Assembly (NCBI GenBank): GCA_037892935.1 | Contig: JAYXKI010000013.1 | Location: 1,302,001-1,366,000 of the forward strand | Reading direction: 5' to 3' | Length of the DNA: 64,000 bases | Source: Phlebopus portentosus | Taxonomy: Eukaryota > Basidiomycota > Agaricomycetes > Boletales > Boletinellaceae | In this document: positions 8,678-17,732 of the stretch, one piece after another | Layout: each line of letters begins with the position of its first letter | Position numbering within the stretch: the stretch's first letter is position 1 | Notes under the pieces: generated by a model | Told to the model about the DNA's origin: nothing | The model's input: the letters and a program-made list of their open reading frames with translations, nothing else | The model's database searches: none | Made by a program: the position numbers and the translations under genes

Positions 8678-9177
8678 TGTTAGGACCAGTATTTTTGGAC
8701 GAGGTGGTTAGTCCGAGCGTACCGGAACAAGTCCCTGCTTCCTCCTTCTGACAATGTATAATTGGAGAGTAGAGTAGCGAAGGTTAGATATACTACTAAG
8801 AAGCGAGCTATAGGCTCAAGCTTGACCCAGTAGTAGAGCAGAGGTTCAATCAAAGGGGTACAGTTATGATTGAAAGTACAAAATAATTTTGCTGAGGGAC
8901 AACACCCCGCTCAGCTGGCGCCTTAAATAAAGTTTCTACTGAATACTACCGACTACCAAATACTACCGACCATGCCTCGCTATTGGTTAGGACAATGTGT
9001 TTCAGCTGGTGTCACTACTACTCTCTTGAGTCTGTAGTACCACTGACAACTCTGGTGGTGCTACCAAAACTCCTGGTTGCACCACCGACTATTTCCTTCC
9101 CTATTAGGCAGGCCCTAATTTCCTTCCGTTCCGAAGAAGCTTTCCCCAGGCTTCTATCGATCTCCGTTCCTATCACA
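8678..9177 (-). repeat. 5' LTR of element A (outer border tentative)
   Basis: The sense 3' end is CCTAACA at 8684-8678, the same terminal heptamer as the T-family LTRs. The outer end is set at 9177 (sense TGTGATAGG) because it gives about 250 bp of U3 before the TATA box, close to the T family; other TG starts (for example 8994) remain possible. The leader from the start site to the upstream ORF has a single ATG. An 8-bp inverted repeat (GGTGGTGC / GCACCACC) occurs in the U3 part. Confidence 0.5.
8883..8929 (-). promoter_or_regulatory. LTR core promoter of A: TATA box and inferred RNA 5' end
   Basis: The sense TATA box TATTTAAG is at 8929-8922. The inferred transcription start is AGCAAAATTAT at 8893, placed by its complementarity to the PBS rather than by any transcript data. 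Confidence 0.6.
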
Positions 9178-9274
9178 TGTTAATCCTTAACGCCAAACCT
9201 CCCACGAGAGACTTCTTCCCTGTGCCGCGATCTCGCTTCGCCGGCGCTCCGTTACTCCGGCCGAGCTTCTGCCG

Positions 9275-10258
9275 TTAGTCTTCCATCATGGGGCTGACCG
9301 TTATCTCGGGATTTGGGATCGGCAACCCCTGCCGATCATCGGAGATTAACCTCGGCGGCTGTGTAAATTTAGCAGACACCCTTCTGTGCCTAGCCGCGAT
9401 ATCGATGTCGGAGAATTGTAGTCCGGTACCCGACGTTAACCTGTATCTTCTTCCCAGGTGATTCGTCCCGCGCCATTCGTCGACTGTAATAACCCCTTCT
9501 TCCGATCGTTCCCATGCTTCTAGCATTCGATCCGTTGCTTCTTCGATAAGACTTTCGACGTCCGATGGCGCCCTGTAATAGATCGGCCAATCGACTTCCA
9601 CTGCAGTGTTTCGACACAAGGTCTGGTGACGATGCTGATTGATCCAAGCTCTCACGCCAACCTTTAGTGCATAGATATCTCTATCACCAAGCCATACAGA
9701 TACCTCATGGTCGTATGCGCTCATTCCGCGGTTCGGTAATGGTTGGTCAAACGTTCGTTCTGAGGGTCCGGGTTTATGCCGAATCTTGACATCGGCCCCT
9801 TCCCTAGTTACTAAGCGCTCCACGAAGTTCTTGAGGAGCCACTCCGAAAGAACCCAACTCCTTTGGTATGCCAAATAGCAGTTTGTACAGACCAGGCTTT
9901 CATGAACAAAGCGTCTGGTTGTACTATGTCGATATCGTCTCTTCTGCAGGAGTTCCACGTATCTTGCGATGTTCCGTTCTTCCATGTCCACGTAGCTTTG
10001 CTCGGGTGGAGGAGTATGTCCAATATGCATTCCAGCTAGTCCTTGCTGTAAATCGTATGGGTCCTCCCTTTCGTCGCGTTTGTCCTCGTAATATCGTCGA
10101 TCGGGTTCCTCTTGAATATATTCCACAGCGACCTCCCCAGGCCCTTGCTGTACTAGTTGGTGAGAATCGTCTCCACTATTCTGTCCTTGAAGCCTTTCGA
10201 AATGCTCTGGATTGGGCTGCATAATTCGATGTGTAAAGCGTCTGATACCACGCCGCAT
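9275..10258 (-). CDS. Hypothetical basic protein between elements A and T1
   Basis: The open frame runs from inside the T1 LTR to TAA at 9275. I start it at the first ATG outside the LTR (10258), giving 327 residues; a second Met 12 codons later is equally possible. It is rich in Arg, Tyr and Glu, with a CTNCYLAYQR pair of cysteines in the middle, a Tyr/Arg-rich N-terminal third, and a C-terminal half holding VEVDWPIYYRAPSDVESL. No domain is recognised, and there is no signal peptide or membrane segment. It reads towards the 5' LTR of A and ends just outside it. It could be a host gene cut by T1 or an ORF of a lost mobile element. Confidence 0.4.
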   Translation of the reverse strand: MRRGIRRFTHRIMQPNPEHFERLQGQNSGDDSHQLVQQGPGEVAVEYIQEEPDRRYYEDKRDEREDPYDLQQGLAGMHIGHTPPPEQSYVDMEERNIARYVELLQKRRYRHSTTRRFVHESLVCTNCYLAYQRSWVLSEWLLKNFVERLVTREGADVKIRHKPGPSERTFDQPLPNRGMSAYDHEVSVWLGDRDIYALKVGVRAWINQHRHQTLCRNTAVEVDWPIYYRAPSDVESLIEEATDRMLEAWERSEEGVITVDEWRGTNHLGRRYRLTSGTGLQFSDIDIAARHRRVSAKFTQPPRLISDDRQGLPIPNPEITVSPMMED

Positions 10259-10282
10259 TGTGTATCCACAATTTTCGTAACA

Positions 10283-10681
10283 GCGTCGATCTCGAGGCGG
10301 CCAACACAAACAACAAACAACTGGCTAAACGCGAGTTGCCGGGCTATACGCACGCTATGTCGCAGTGAAGGTAAGTAGATTTCAGCAAACTAATAATACA
10401 AGAGTAGATACCTATGTCGCAGTGAAGGTAAGTAGAATAGAAAGACAAGGAACGAAAGAGTCAAACTATCTACTTATATAGACTTTGAGCGCGGGAAAGG
10501 TCTACTCTATTAGGAAGTCACATGACAAGGAATGAGATGATTAGTGAGCGTGATAGAACATTGTGGAATGTTCCGGCAATTGGATGAATAAGCGCATAAG
10601 AAAAAATAAAAGAAAAGGAAAAAGAATATTAAAATGAGTGATGACATAAGAAAAGAAAAGGAAAATGTTCGAGTCCTTACA
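10283..10681 (-). repeat. 3' LTR of T1, outer 22 bp missing
   Basis: Aligns to 23134-23532 of the 5' LTR with one substitution. It starts abruptly: the TGTTAGGCGGCGAGACTAACGG expected at the left border is replaced by unrelated sequence. The inner end CTTACA adjoins a G-rich polypurine tract (sense AGAGGGGGG). Confidence 0.9.
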
Positions 10682-13408
10682 TCACCCCCCTCTCAAGGTT
10701 GGGCGTCCCGACCAACCACATAATCCTTCTGGCGACGTGAACCTATACAGTGCTCGCATGCTTTGTCGAGATATTGTTAACTTTCGTGGAGCTCCAGGAT
10801 GTTTGCGATAGAATTCTTGAATTGATTCCTGTGCATTATCCTTGACGTCGGATTCCGGCTGCCATGTCGCTTCCTCATATCCAACCCACTTGACCAAGAA
10901 CTGGAGCCTTCCTCGATGTAGACGTGAGTCGAGTATTTCTTCAACCTCGTACTCTTCTTGTTCGTCAATGATCACTGGTGGGGGTGGAGGCAGCTTCTTT
11001 TGTGATTCGAAAGACGGTTGAACGGCCGGTTTGAGCAGGATCTCGTTAAAGACGGGGTGAACGTGTTTCCATGTCTTCGGGATCTTTAGCTTATATGCGC
11101 TCGCGCCCACCCTTTCCATAACCTCGAATGGGCCAAACCATTTGTCATCCATCTTCTTCGTTGGTCGGATCGTCTTTATGTTTCGACCATCTAAGAAGAC
11201 CTTTTGTCCCATCTCATAGACTATCGATTTCCCAGCGTGACGATCGTAAAAGCGCTTCATGTCTTCATTGGCCTGGGTCAGATTGGCCTGAGCGAGTTCG
11301 TGTATTCCCTTGACATGTTTGGCAAACTCTTCTGCCGATAGATTGGACGAAGTCGTTCCAACACCCGTGAAGCCTGAAGGGTGTTGTCCCGTGTTGACGA
11401 AGAAGGGTGATAGTTTGGTCGCCGAATGTTCACGATTGTTGTGTGCAAACTCTGCGAGAGCTAGCCAGTCTGCCCAGTCTGATTGTCGATGATTGACGTA
11501 TAGTCGAAGGTACTGTTCGAGTTCTTGATTAACTCGTTCTGTCTGTCCGTCCGTTTGAGGGTGGTACGCCGTTGACGGATTGCCTTCGATGTGAAGGAGT
11601 TTGTACAACTCCCTCATCATCTTCGCATCGAACTGTACTCCTCGGTCGTGGATGATCTTTCGAGGTAAGCCGTGCAACCGGAAGACATGGTCCCTGTAAA
11701 TTCTGGCCATTCCTTCTGCCGTCAATTTTGTCGTCGTTGGTATCGCATGGATTTGTTTGCTAAAGCGATCGACTACCACACAAATCGCATTGAATCCATT
11801 TGACTCCGGCAACTCTCCGATCAGGTCGACCGTGACAACTTGCCAGGGCGCCTCCGGTACCTCGTTAGGGTGCAAAACCTTTGCCCTTGTCGTTCTGAGG
11901 GCCTTCGTTCGCTGACAACGATCGCATCCTCGCACATATTTTCTGACGTCGACGTACATGTTAGGCCACCAGAAACTCCTGTTCGCTAGCGCAACGGTTT
12001 TGTTCGCTCCTGGGTGGCCTGCCAATGTCGAGTCGTGACACTCCCTCATCACTTCCTCCCTCACACTCGTCGGTATGAAAATGTTTTGAAACTTCTTCGT
12101 CTTCGTCATCGAGAGCTTAACCGTCACCTCCTTTTTCCACAACCCATCTACGAGCACTAAGTTCGTCGGTCTCTCTTCCTCGTTCACCTCTGCTTGTGCC
12201 TTTCGAATCTTTTCAATCAGCACATCCCTTGACGTCTCCACCGTTCCTCTGACCAGCCATTCATCTCTAATGAACGTGACGCCTTCATTATCCCGTTCGC
12301 CCTTGTTGTAGTCTGCTCGTCGCGACAATATGTCTGCCTTGCCTAGCGTCTTCCCTGGCTTGTGCACCAGCGTGAAGTCAAACTCGGCTAAATCGAGCCG
12401 CCAACGAGCTTGTCGACGATTCAGCTTCTGAGGAGATCGGAAGTATGTCAGGTTCGCGTGATCAGTCCACACTTCAAAGGGTTTCTTGGCTCCTTGAAGG
12501 TACTGTCGCCATTCCTTGAGGGCTTGTACGATTGCGAGCATCTCTTTGTCATAGATCTCGTAATTCCGTTCAGCCTCTAAGAAGGTCGAAGATCGATAGG
12601 CTATCACTTTCCACTTGTCGTCTTGTTTCTGAAGGAGTACTCCTCCAGACGCAAAGTCCGACGCATCTGCTTCGACCCGGAAAGGACCCTCCTCGTTCGG
12701 GATGGCTAGAACCGGGGGACTACTCAACCGACCCTTCAACTCTTCGAAAGCTCGTTGTTCCTCCTCTCCCCACTTCCATTCCACCTTACCCGTCAGCGTC
12801 GTCAGGGGTTTAACGACAGAGCTATAGTCCTTTACAAATCGTCGCAACCAATTCCCTAGTCCCAGGAATTGTTGCAGTTCGTGAACGTTTCGCGGGATTG
12901 GCCACTCCTGAACCGCTGTTGTCTTTTCGGGTCCATTCGAACCTCGCCATTACCGATGATGTGTCCGAGATATTTAACTGTATCAACCTCGAACTCACAT
13001 TTCTGTGGCTTCAGGAAAAGTCCATTTTTACGCAGGATCTCAAAGACTCGTTTGGTGCGTTGGCGATGTTCTTCCAAATCGTTCGAGAAAATGAGGATGT
13101 CGTCGAGGTAAATGATGACGATACCCTCATGGATCATTTCTCGAAAGATATCATTCATGAAACCTTGGAATGTCGCCGGCGCATTGCATAATCCGAAAAA
13201 CATGACCGTTGGTTCGAATAAGCCTAAATTCGTCCTAAACGCCGCCTTCCACTCATCGCCCTCGCGAATCCGAATGTTGTAATATCCCCAGCGAACGTCG
13301 AGCTTCGTGATGTATTTTGCATCCTTGACCTTATCGATGAGCTCATTTATCAATGGCAACGGGTATTTGTTCTTAACCGTTCCTTCGTTAAGCTTTCGAT
13401 AGTCTTGG
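10682..13408 (-). pseudogene. pol: T1 Pol, distal part: RT, RNase H, integrase, chromodomain (one frameshift)
   Basis: Codes the RT fingers/palm with the [11 protein letters not shown] box, connection, RNase H (VEADASDFASGG), integrase H2C2 finger (HDSTLAGHPG to CDRCQRTK), the DD-35-E core (VTVDLIGE, HDRGVQFD, TERVNQE) and the chromodomain (EEYEVEEILDSR, FLVKWVGYEEATWQPES). The frame breaks once: at 12921-12932 one base is missing compared with T7 and T2 (GTCTTTTCGGGTCC instead of GTCTTCTTGGGATCC), splitting it into 12856-13359 and 10682-12847. At 13408 it is cut by T2 and resumes at 20076. The stop TGA overlaps the polypurine tract beside the 3' LTR. Confidence 0.9.
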
Positions 13409-13866
13409 TGTTAGGCGGACGGCTCAAGGACTGAGTCGAGGCAGGCCAACACAACAACAAACAAGCGTGAATGAGATAATCCCAAACACGTCGTTCAGGT
13501 CAAGACAGCTAAGACGAGGCTTAAGTCCAGACCGTCGAACGCTAGGTCGCAGTGAAGGTAAGTAGAATTCAGCAAACTAATAATACAAGAGTAGGTACCT
13601 AGGTCGCAGTGAAGGTAAGTAGAATAGAAAGACAAGGAACGAAAGAGTCAAACTATCTACTTATATAGACTTTGGGCACGGGAAAGGTCTACCCTAATGG
13701 GAAGTCACATGACAAGGAATGGGATGCTTAGTGAGCGTGATAGAACATTGTGGAATGTTCCGGCAAAAGGATGAATAAGCGCATAAGAAAAATAAAAGAA
13801 AAGAAAAAGAATATTAAAATAAATGATGACGTCAGGAAAGAAAAGGAAAATGTTCGAGTCCTTACA
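13409..13866 (-). repeat. 3' LTR of T2
   Basis: 458 bp, TGTTAGGCGG to CCTTACA on the plus strand. It differs from its partner at two sites, near 13596 (G/A) and 13678 (A/G). Confidence 0.96.
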
Positions 13867-16800
13867 TCACCCCCCCTTCAAGGTTGGGCGTCCCGACCAA
13901 CCACATAAGCCTTCTGAGGACGTGAACTTGTACAGCGCTCGCAGGCTTTGTCGAGGTATCGTTAACTTCCTTGGAGCTCCAGGATGTTTGCGGTAGAATT
14001 CTTGAATTGACTCCTGCGCATTATCCTTGACGTCGGATTCTGGCTGCCAAGTCGCTTCCTCATATCCAACCCACTTGACCAGGAATTGGAGCTTGCCTCG
14101 ATGCAGACGCGAGTCGAGTATTTCTTCGACCTCGTACTCTTCCTGCTCATCAATGATCACTGGCGGTGGTGGAGGTGGTTTCTTCTGCGATTCAAAGGAC
14201 GGTTGGACAGCTGGTTTGAGCAAGATCTCATTGAAAACTGGATGGACCTTCGTCCAGGTCTTCGGTAGCTTGAGTCTGTATGCGCTTGCGCCAACCTTTT
14301 CCACTACCTCGAAGGGACCGAACCATTTATCATCCATCTTCTTCGTCGGTCGGATCGTCTTGATATTTCGTCCATCTAAGAAGACTTTCTGCCCTGCGTC
14401 ATAGGTAATGGACTTCCCAGCATGGCGGTCGTAGAAACGCTTCATATCTTCGTTTGCTTGGGTTAGGTTACCTTGAGCGAGTTCGTGCACCTCCTTGACA
14501 TGTTTGGCAAATTCTTCTGCTGACAGGTTCGATGATGCCGTCCCAACCCCCGTGAAGTCTAAGGGGTGCATTCCCGTATTGACGAAGAAGGGAGATAGCT
14601 TCGTCGCTGAATGTTCGCGATTGTTGTATGCGAATTCTGCGAGAGCCAGCCAGTCCGCCCAGTCCGACTGCCGATGGTTGACGTATAGCCGCAGGTATTG
14701 TTCTAGTTCCTGATTAACCCGCTCTGTCTGTCCGTCAGTTTGTGGGTGATACGCTGTCGATGGGTTGCCTTCAATGTGGAGGAGCTTGTACAATTCCTTC
14801 ATCATTTTGGCGTCGAATTGCACCCCTCGGTCATGAATGATCTTCCATGGTAGTCCGTGTAATCGGAAGATGTGGTCTCTGTAGATCCTAGCCATGCCTT
14901 CCGCCGTTAACCTTGTCGTTGTTGGAATTGCATGGATTTGTTTGCTAAAGCGATCGACCACTACGCAAATCGCATTGAACCCATTCGATTCTGGCAACTC
15001 TCCGATTAGGTCGACCGTGACAATCTGCCATGGCGCCTCCGGCACCTCATTAGGGTGCAAAACCTTTGCTCTCGTTGTCCTTAGAGCCTTCGTCCGCTGA
15101 CAACGATCACACCCCCGCACGTACACTCGCACATCCGCACTCATCCTCGGCCACCAGTACCTGCGTGCTATCAGCTGGATCGTCTTTGTTGCTCCTGGAT
15201 GTCCTGCCAGGGTCGAGTCATGGTGTTCCTTCATGACGTCCTCTCTAATGCTCGCGGGTACATATAGTCGGCGGCCCTTTCTCCACATGTCCCCTCTCTT
15301 CTCGACATCCTTCGGCCTCACTCCCTCGTCCTCTTGTCTCTGCGCTTCCACGACCTTTTCAACGAGTACTTCTCTTGACGTCTGAACCATTCCTCTAACC
15401 AGCCATTCCTTCTTGATGAAAGTCACGTTCTCATTATCGCGCTCGCCCTTGTCATAATCTGTCCGGCGTGACAACAGATCGGCTTTTCCCAACGTCTTTC
15501 CGGGTTTATGGACTAGCGTGAAATCGAACTCAGCTAAATCGAGTCGCCAACGAGCTTGTCGACGATTTAACTTCTGCGGCGATCGGAAGTACGTTAGATT
15601 TGCATGGTCTGTCCATACCTCAAAAGGTTGGTTAGCTCCCTGGAGATATTGTCGCCATTCCTTTAGGGCTTGAACGATGGCGAGCATTTCCTTGTCGTAA
15701 ATCTCATAGTTTCGCTCTGCCTCTAGGAATGTTGACGACCGATAAGCGATCACCTTCCATTTACCGTCTTGTTTCTGGAGAAGGACTCCACCAGTCGCAA
15801 AGTCCGACGCGTCTGCTTCTACACGGAAAGGGTCCTCGTTGTTGGGTATCGCTAACACGGGAGGACTACTCAAACGACGCTTCAATTCCTCAAACGCTGC
15901 CTGCTCATCTTCGCCCCATTTCCATTCCACCTTACCCGTTAGGGTAGTCAAGGGTTTGACGACCGAACTGTAGTCCTTAACAAAACGTCGCAACCAATTT
16001 CCTAATCCCAGGAATTGTTGCAGTTCGTGGACGTTCTTCGGAACTGGCCAGTCCTGTACTGCCGCCGTCTTCTTAGGATCCATTCGAACTTCGCCATTGC
16101 CAATAATGTGCCCGAGGTACTTGACTGTATCAACTTCGAACTCGCACTTCTGCGGCTTTAGGAAAAGTCCGTTTTGGCGAAGGATCTCAAAGACTCGTTT
16201 GGTGCATCGGCGGTGTTCTTCTAGATCATTCGAGAAGATGAGAATGTCATCGAGGTAAATGATGACGACACCCTCATGAATTAGCTCCCGAAAGATGTCA
16301 TTCATAAAGCCTTGGAACGTCGCTGGCGCATTACACAAGCCGAAGAACATGACTGTGGGTTCAAATAAGCCTAGATTTGTCCGGAACGCTGCCTTCCACT
16401 CGTCTCCCTCGCGAATCCGGATGTTGTAGTATCCCCAACGAACGTCGAGCTTCGTGATGTACCTTGCGTCCTTAACCTTGTCGATGAGCTCATTTATCAG
16501 TGGCAACGGGTATTTGTTCTTGACCGTTCCTTCATTGAGCTTTCGATAGTCTTGGATTGCTCGTAAGCTCCCATCCTCTTTCTTGATAAAGAAGAATGGT
16601 GACGCCATTGGAGACTTCGACTGTCGGATACGTCCTGACGCTAGGTTTTCCTCAATGAACTCCCTCATCGCTTCTTGTTCTTTTGGTGATAACGGGTAAA
16701 CCTTGCAGTCACTGGGTTTGAAATCCGGTTTCAGGTCAATAGCGTGGTCCCACGTTCGGTGGTTTGGTAAGCGTTCGAACGATTCCTCACTAAAGACGTT

Positions 16801-17691
16801 GGCGTATTCCTCCAGGTAAGGTGGCCACTTTGCCGCTTCCTTCATCCGCACATTCCTCACAAACTCTTCATCTATCTCCTCGCTCGACAGTGGCAACTCA
16901 CATTCATCAGGGCAACGGGTGAACTTAACTGTTCCTAACCTCCAATCAATCTCAGGATTATGCTTCGTCAACCAGTCATGCCTGAGGAAGATGTTGCTTG
17001 ACGCTAAGGATGTTACTGCCAGTCGAATCTCTTCCTCGTGTTTCCCAAAGAACATTCGTGCGACTACGTATTCCTTGATCAATCCAGCCTCGTTGCTTGT
17101 TCCGTCAGCATTGAAGACTGGTCTAGGCCGAATGTACCTTTGGGTGGGGAAACCATACCGTTTGACAAAACCTTCATCGATGCATGAGCCCGTGCACCCT
17201 GAGTTGATCAGTGCATGAGCATCAATGAAGTTTTCCTCTTCGAGTAGGGGGTTCGACAAGTCTACTTCGTCATCACCTGCTACCTTTGGGTGTACGATGC
17301 TAACGAAGGCGTCTAACTCCTTTCCTCCCGTCCGTCGCACGAACTGATCTGCGTCCACAATGCCCTCGCGCCATACCTCAGCCGTGCGTCTGCCTACTAC
17401 ATCCCACACTGCTTCAGTGACGTTCGCCTGAGCAACAACGTTCTCGCGGTAAGGTGCTTCCGCCACAACCTCATTTTTTATAGCGGTTTGATTCCGCTCT
17501 TCCTCTCTCAATTCGCCTGCTTGCGCATCTGTTCTTCTGACAAATAAATCTTCATAGACTTCGAAATCATTGTTGTCATCTTCAGATTCATCTGGCAGTA
17601 CGTCGGTAAGGATCTTTCGAAGGGTGAAACCGTCACTGGTATTCGCATCTTGATATTGTACAACAGGACGATTATATTTTAACGAGTCCAA
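13867..17691 (-). CDS. pol: T2 Pol: protease, RT, RNase H, integrase, chromodomain; protease aspartate mutated
   Basis: 1,274 uninterrupted codons. Protease region HALINSGCTG near residue 160; RT YLDD near 479; RNase [13 protein letters not shown] near 627; integrase H2C2 finger about 820-868 and DD-35-E core about 890-990; chromodomain in the last 90 residues (EEYEVEEILDSR, LVKWVGYEEATWQPES). The listed start is TTG; the frame is open further upstream through the gag stop to the slippery heptamer at 17757-17751, so Pol is expected as a Gag-Pol fusion. The catalytic Asp seen in T1 and T7 (ALIDSG) is Asn163 here (AAC at 17205-17203), which should abolish processing. Confidence 0.95.
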   Translation of the reverse strand: MDSLKYNRPVVQYQDANTSDGFTLRKILTDVLPDESEDDNNDFEVYEDLFVRRTDAQAGELREEERNQTAIKNEVVAEAPYRENVVAQANVTEAVWDVVGRRTAEVWREGIVDADQFVRRTGGKELDAFVSIVHPKVAGDDEVDLSNPLLEEENFIDAHALINSGCTGSCIDEGFVKRYGFPTQRYIRPRPVFNADGTSNEAGLIKEYVVARMFFGKHEEEIRLAVTSLASSNIFLRHDWLTKHNPEIDWRLGTVKFTRCPDECELPLSSEEIDEEFVRNVRMKEAAKWPPYLEEYANVFSEESFERLPNHRTWDHAIDLKPDFKPSDCKVYPLSPKEQEAMREFIEENLASGRIRQSKSPMASPFFFIKKEDGSLRAIQDYRKLNEGTVKNKYPLPLINELIDKVKDARYITKLDVRWGYYNIRIREGDEWKAAFRTNLGLFEPTVMFFGLCNAPATFQGFMNDIFRELIHEGVVIIYLDDILIFSNDLEEHRRCTKRVFEILRQNGLFLKPQKCEFEVDTVKYLGHIIGNGEVRMDPKKTAAVQDWPVPKNVHELQQFLGLGNWLRRFVKDYSSVVKPLTTLTGKVEWKWGEDEQAAFEELKRRLSSPPVLAIPNNEDPFRVEADASDFATGGVLLQKQDGKWKVIAYRSSTFLEAERNYEIYDKEMLAIVQALKEWRQYLQGANQPFEVWTDHANLTYFRSPQKLNRRQARWRLDLAEFDFTLVHKPGKTLGKADLLSRRTDYDKGERDNENVTFIKKEWLVRGMVQTSREVLVEKVVEAQRQEDEGVRPKDVEKRGDMWRKGRRLYVPASIREDVMKEHHDSTLAGHPGATKTIQLIARRYWWPRMSADVRVYVRGCDRCQRTKALRTTRAKVLHPNEVPEAPWQIVTVDLIGELPESNGFNAICVVVDRFSKQIHAIPTTTRLTAEGMARIYRDHIFRLHGLPWKIIHDRGVQFDAKMMKELYKLLHIEGNPSTAYHPQTDGQTERVNQELEQYLRLYVNHRQSDWADWLALAEFAYNNREHSATKLSPFFVNTGMHPLDFTGVGTASSNLSAEEFAKHVKEVHELAQGNLTQANEDMKRFYDRHAGKSITYDAGQKVFLDGRNIKTIRPTKKMDDKWFGPFEVVEKVGASAYRLKLPKTWTKVHPVFNEILLKPAVQPSFESQKKPPPPPPVIIDEQEEYEVEEILDSRLHRGKLQFLVKWVGYEEATWQPESDVKDNAQESIQEFYRKHPGAPRKLTIPRQSLRALYKFTSSEGLCGWSGRPTLKGG

Positions 17692-17732
17692 CGAAAAGAG
17701 TCCTTTAGGAGACCGACCAGTCGTTCCGACGC

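Larger units (their letters stand above)
1..9177 (-). mobile_element. Element A: self-priming Ty3/gypsy chromovirus, 3' end outside the window
   Basis: Sense order on the minus strand is 5' LTR, PBS, an extra ORF, gag, then pol with a C-terminal chromodomain, which continues past position 1. The inner LTR border at 8678 is fixed by the TG start (TGTTAGGACC on the plus strand) next to an 11-nt self-complementary PBS. The outer border at 9177 is my best guess from a TGTGATAGG start in sense; no TSD can be tested because the 3' LTR is outside the window. A is related to the T family in general plan but diverged in every protein. Only 198 bp separate gag from the extra ORF, too little for an LTR, so that ORF lies inside the element. 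Confidence 0.8.

Noticed and set aside
10258..10309. N-terminal extension of the 9275-10258 ORF into the T1 LTR
   Set aside because: Starts at TTG inside the LTR; a chance opening produced by the junction.
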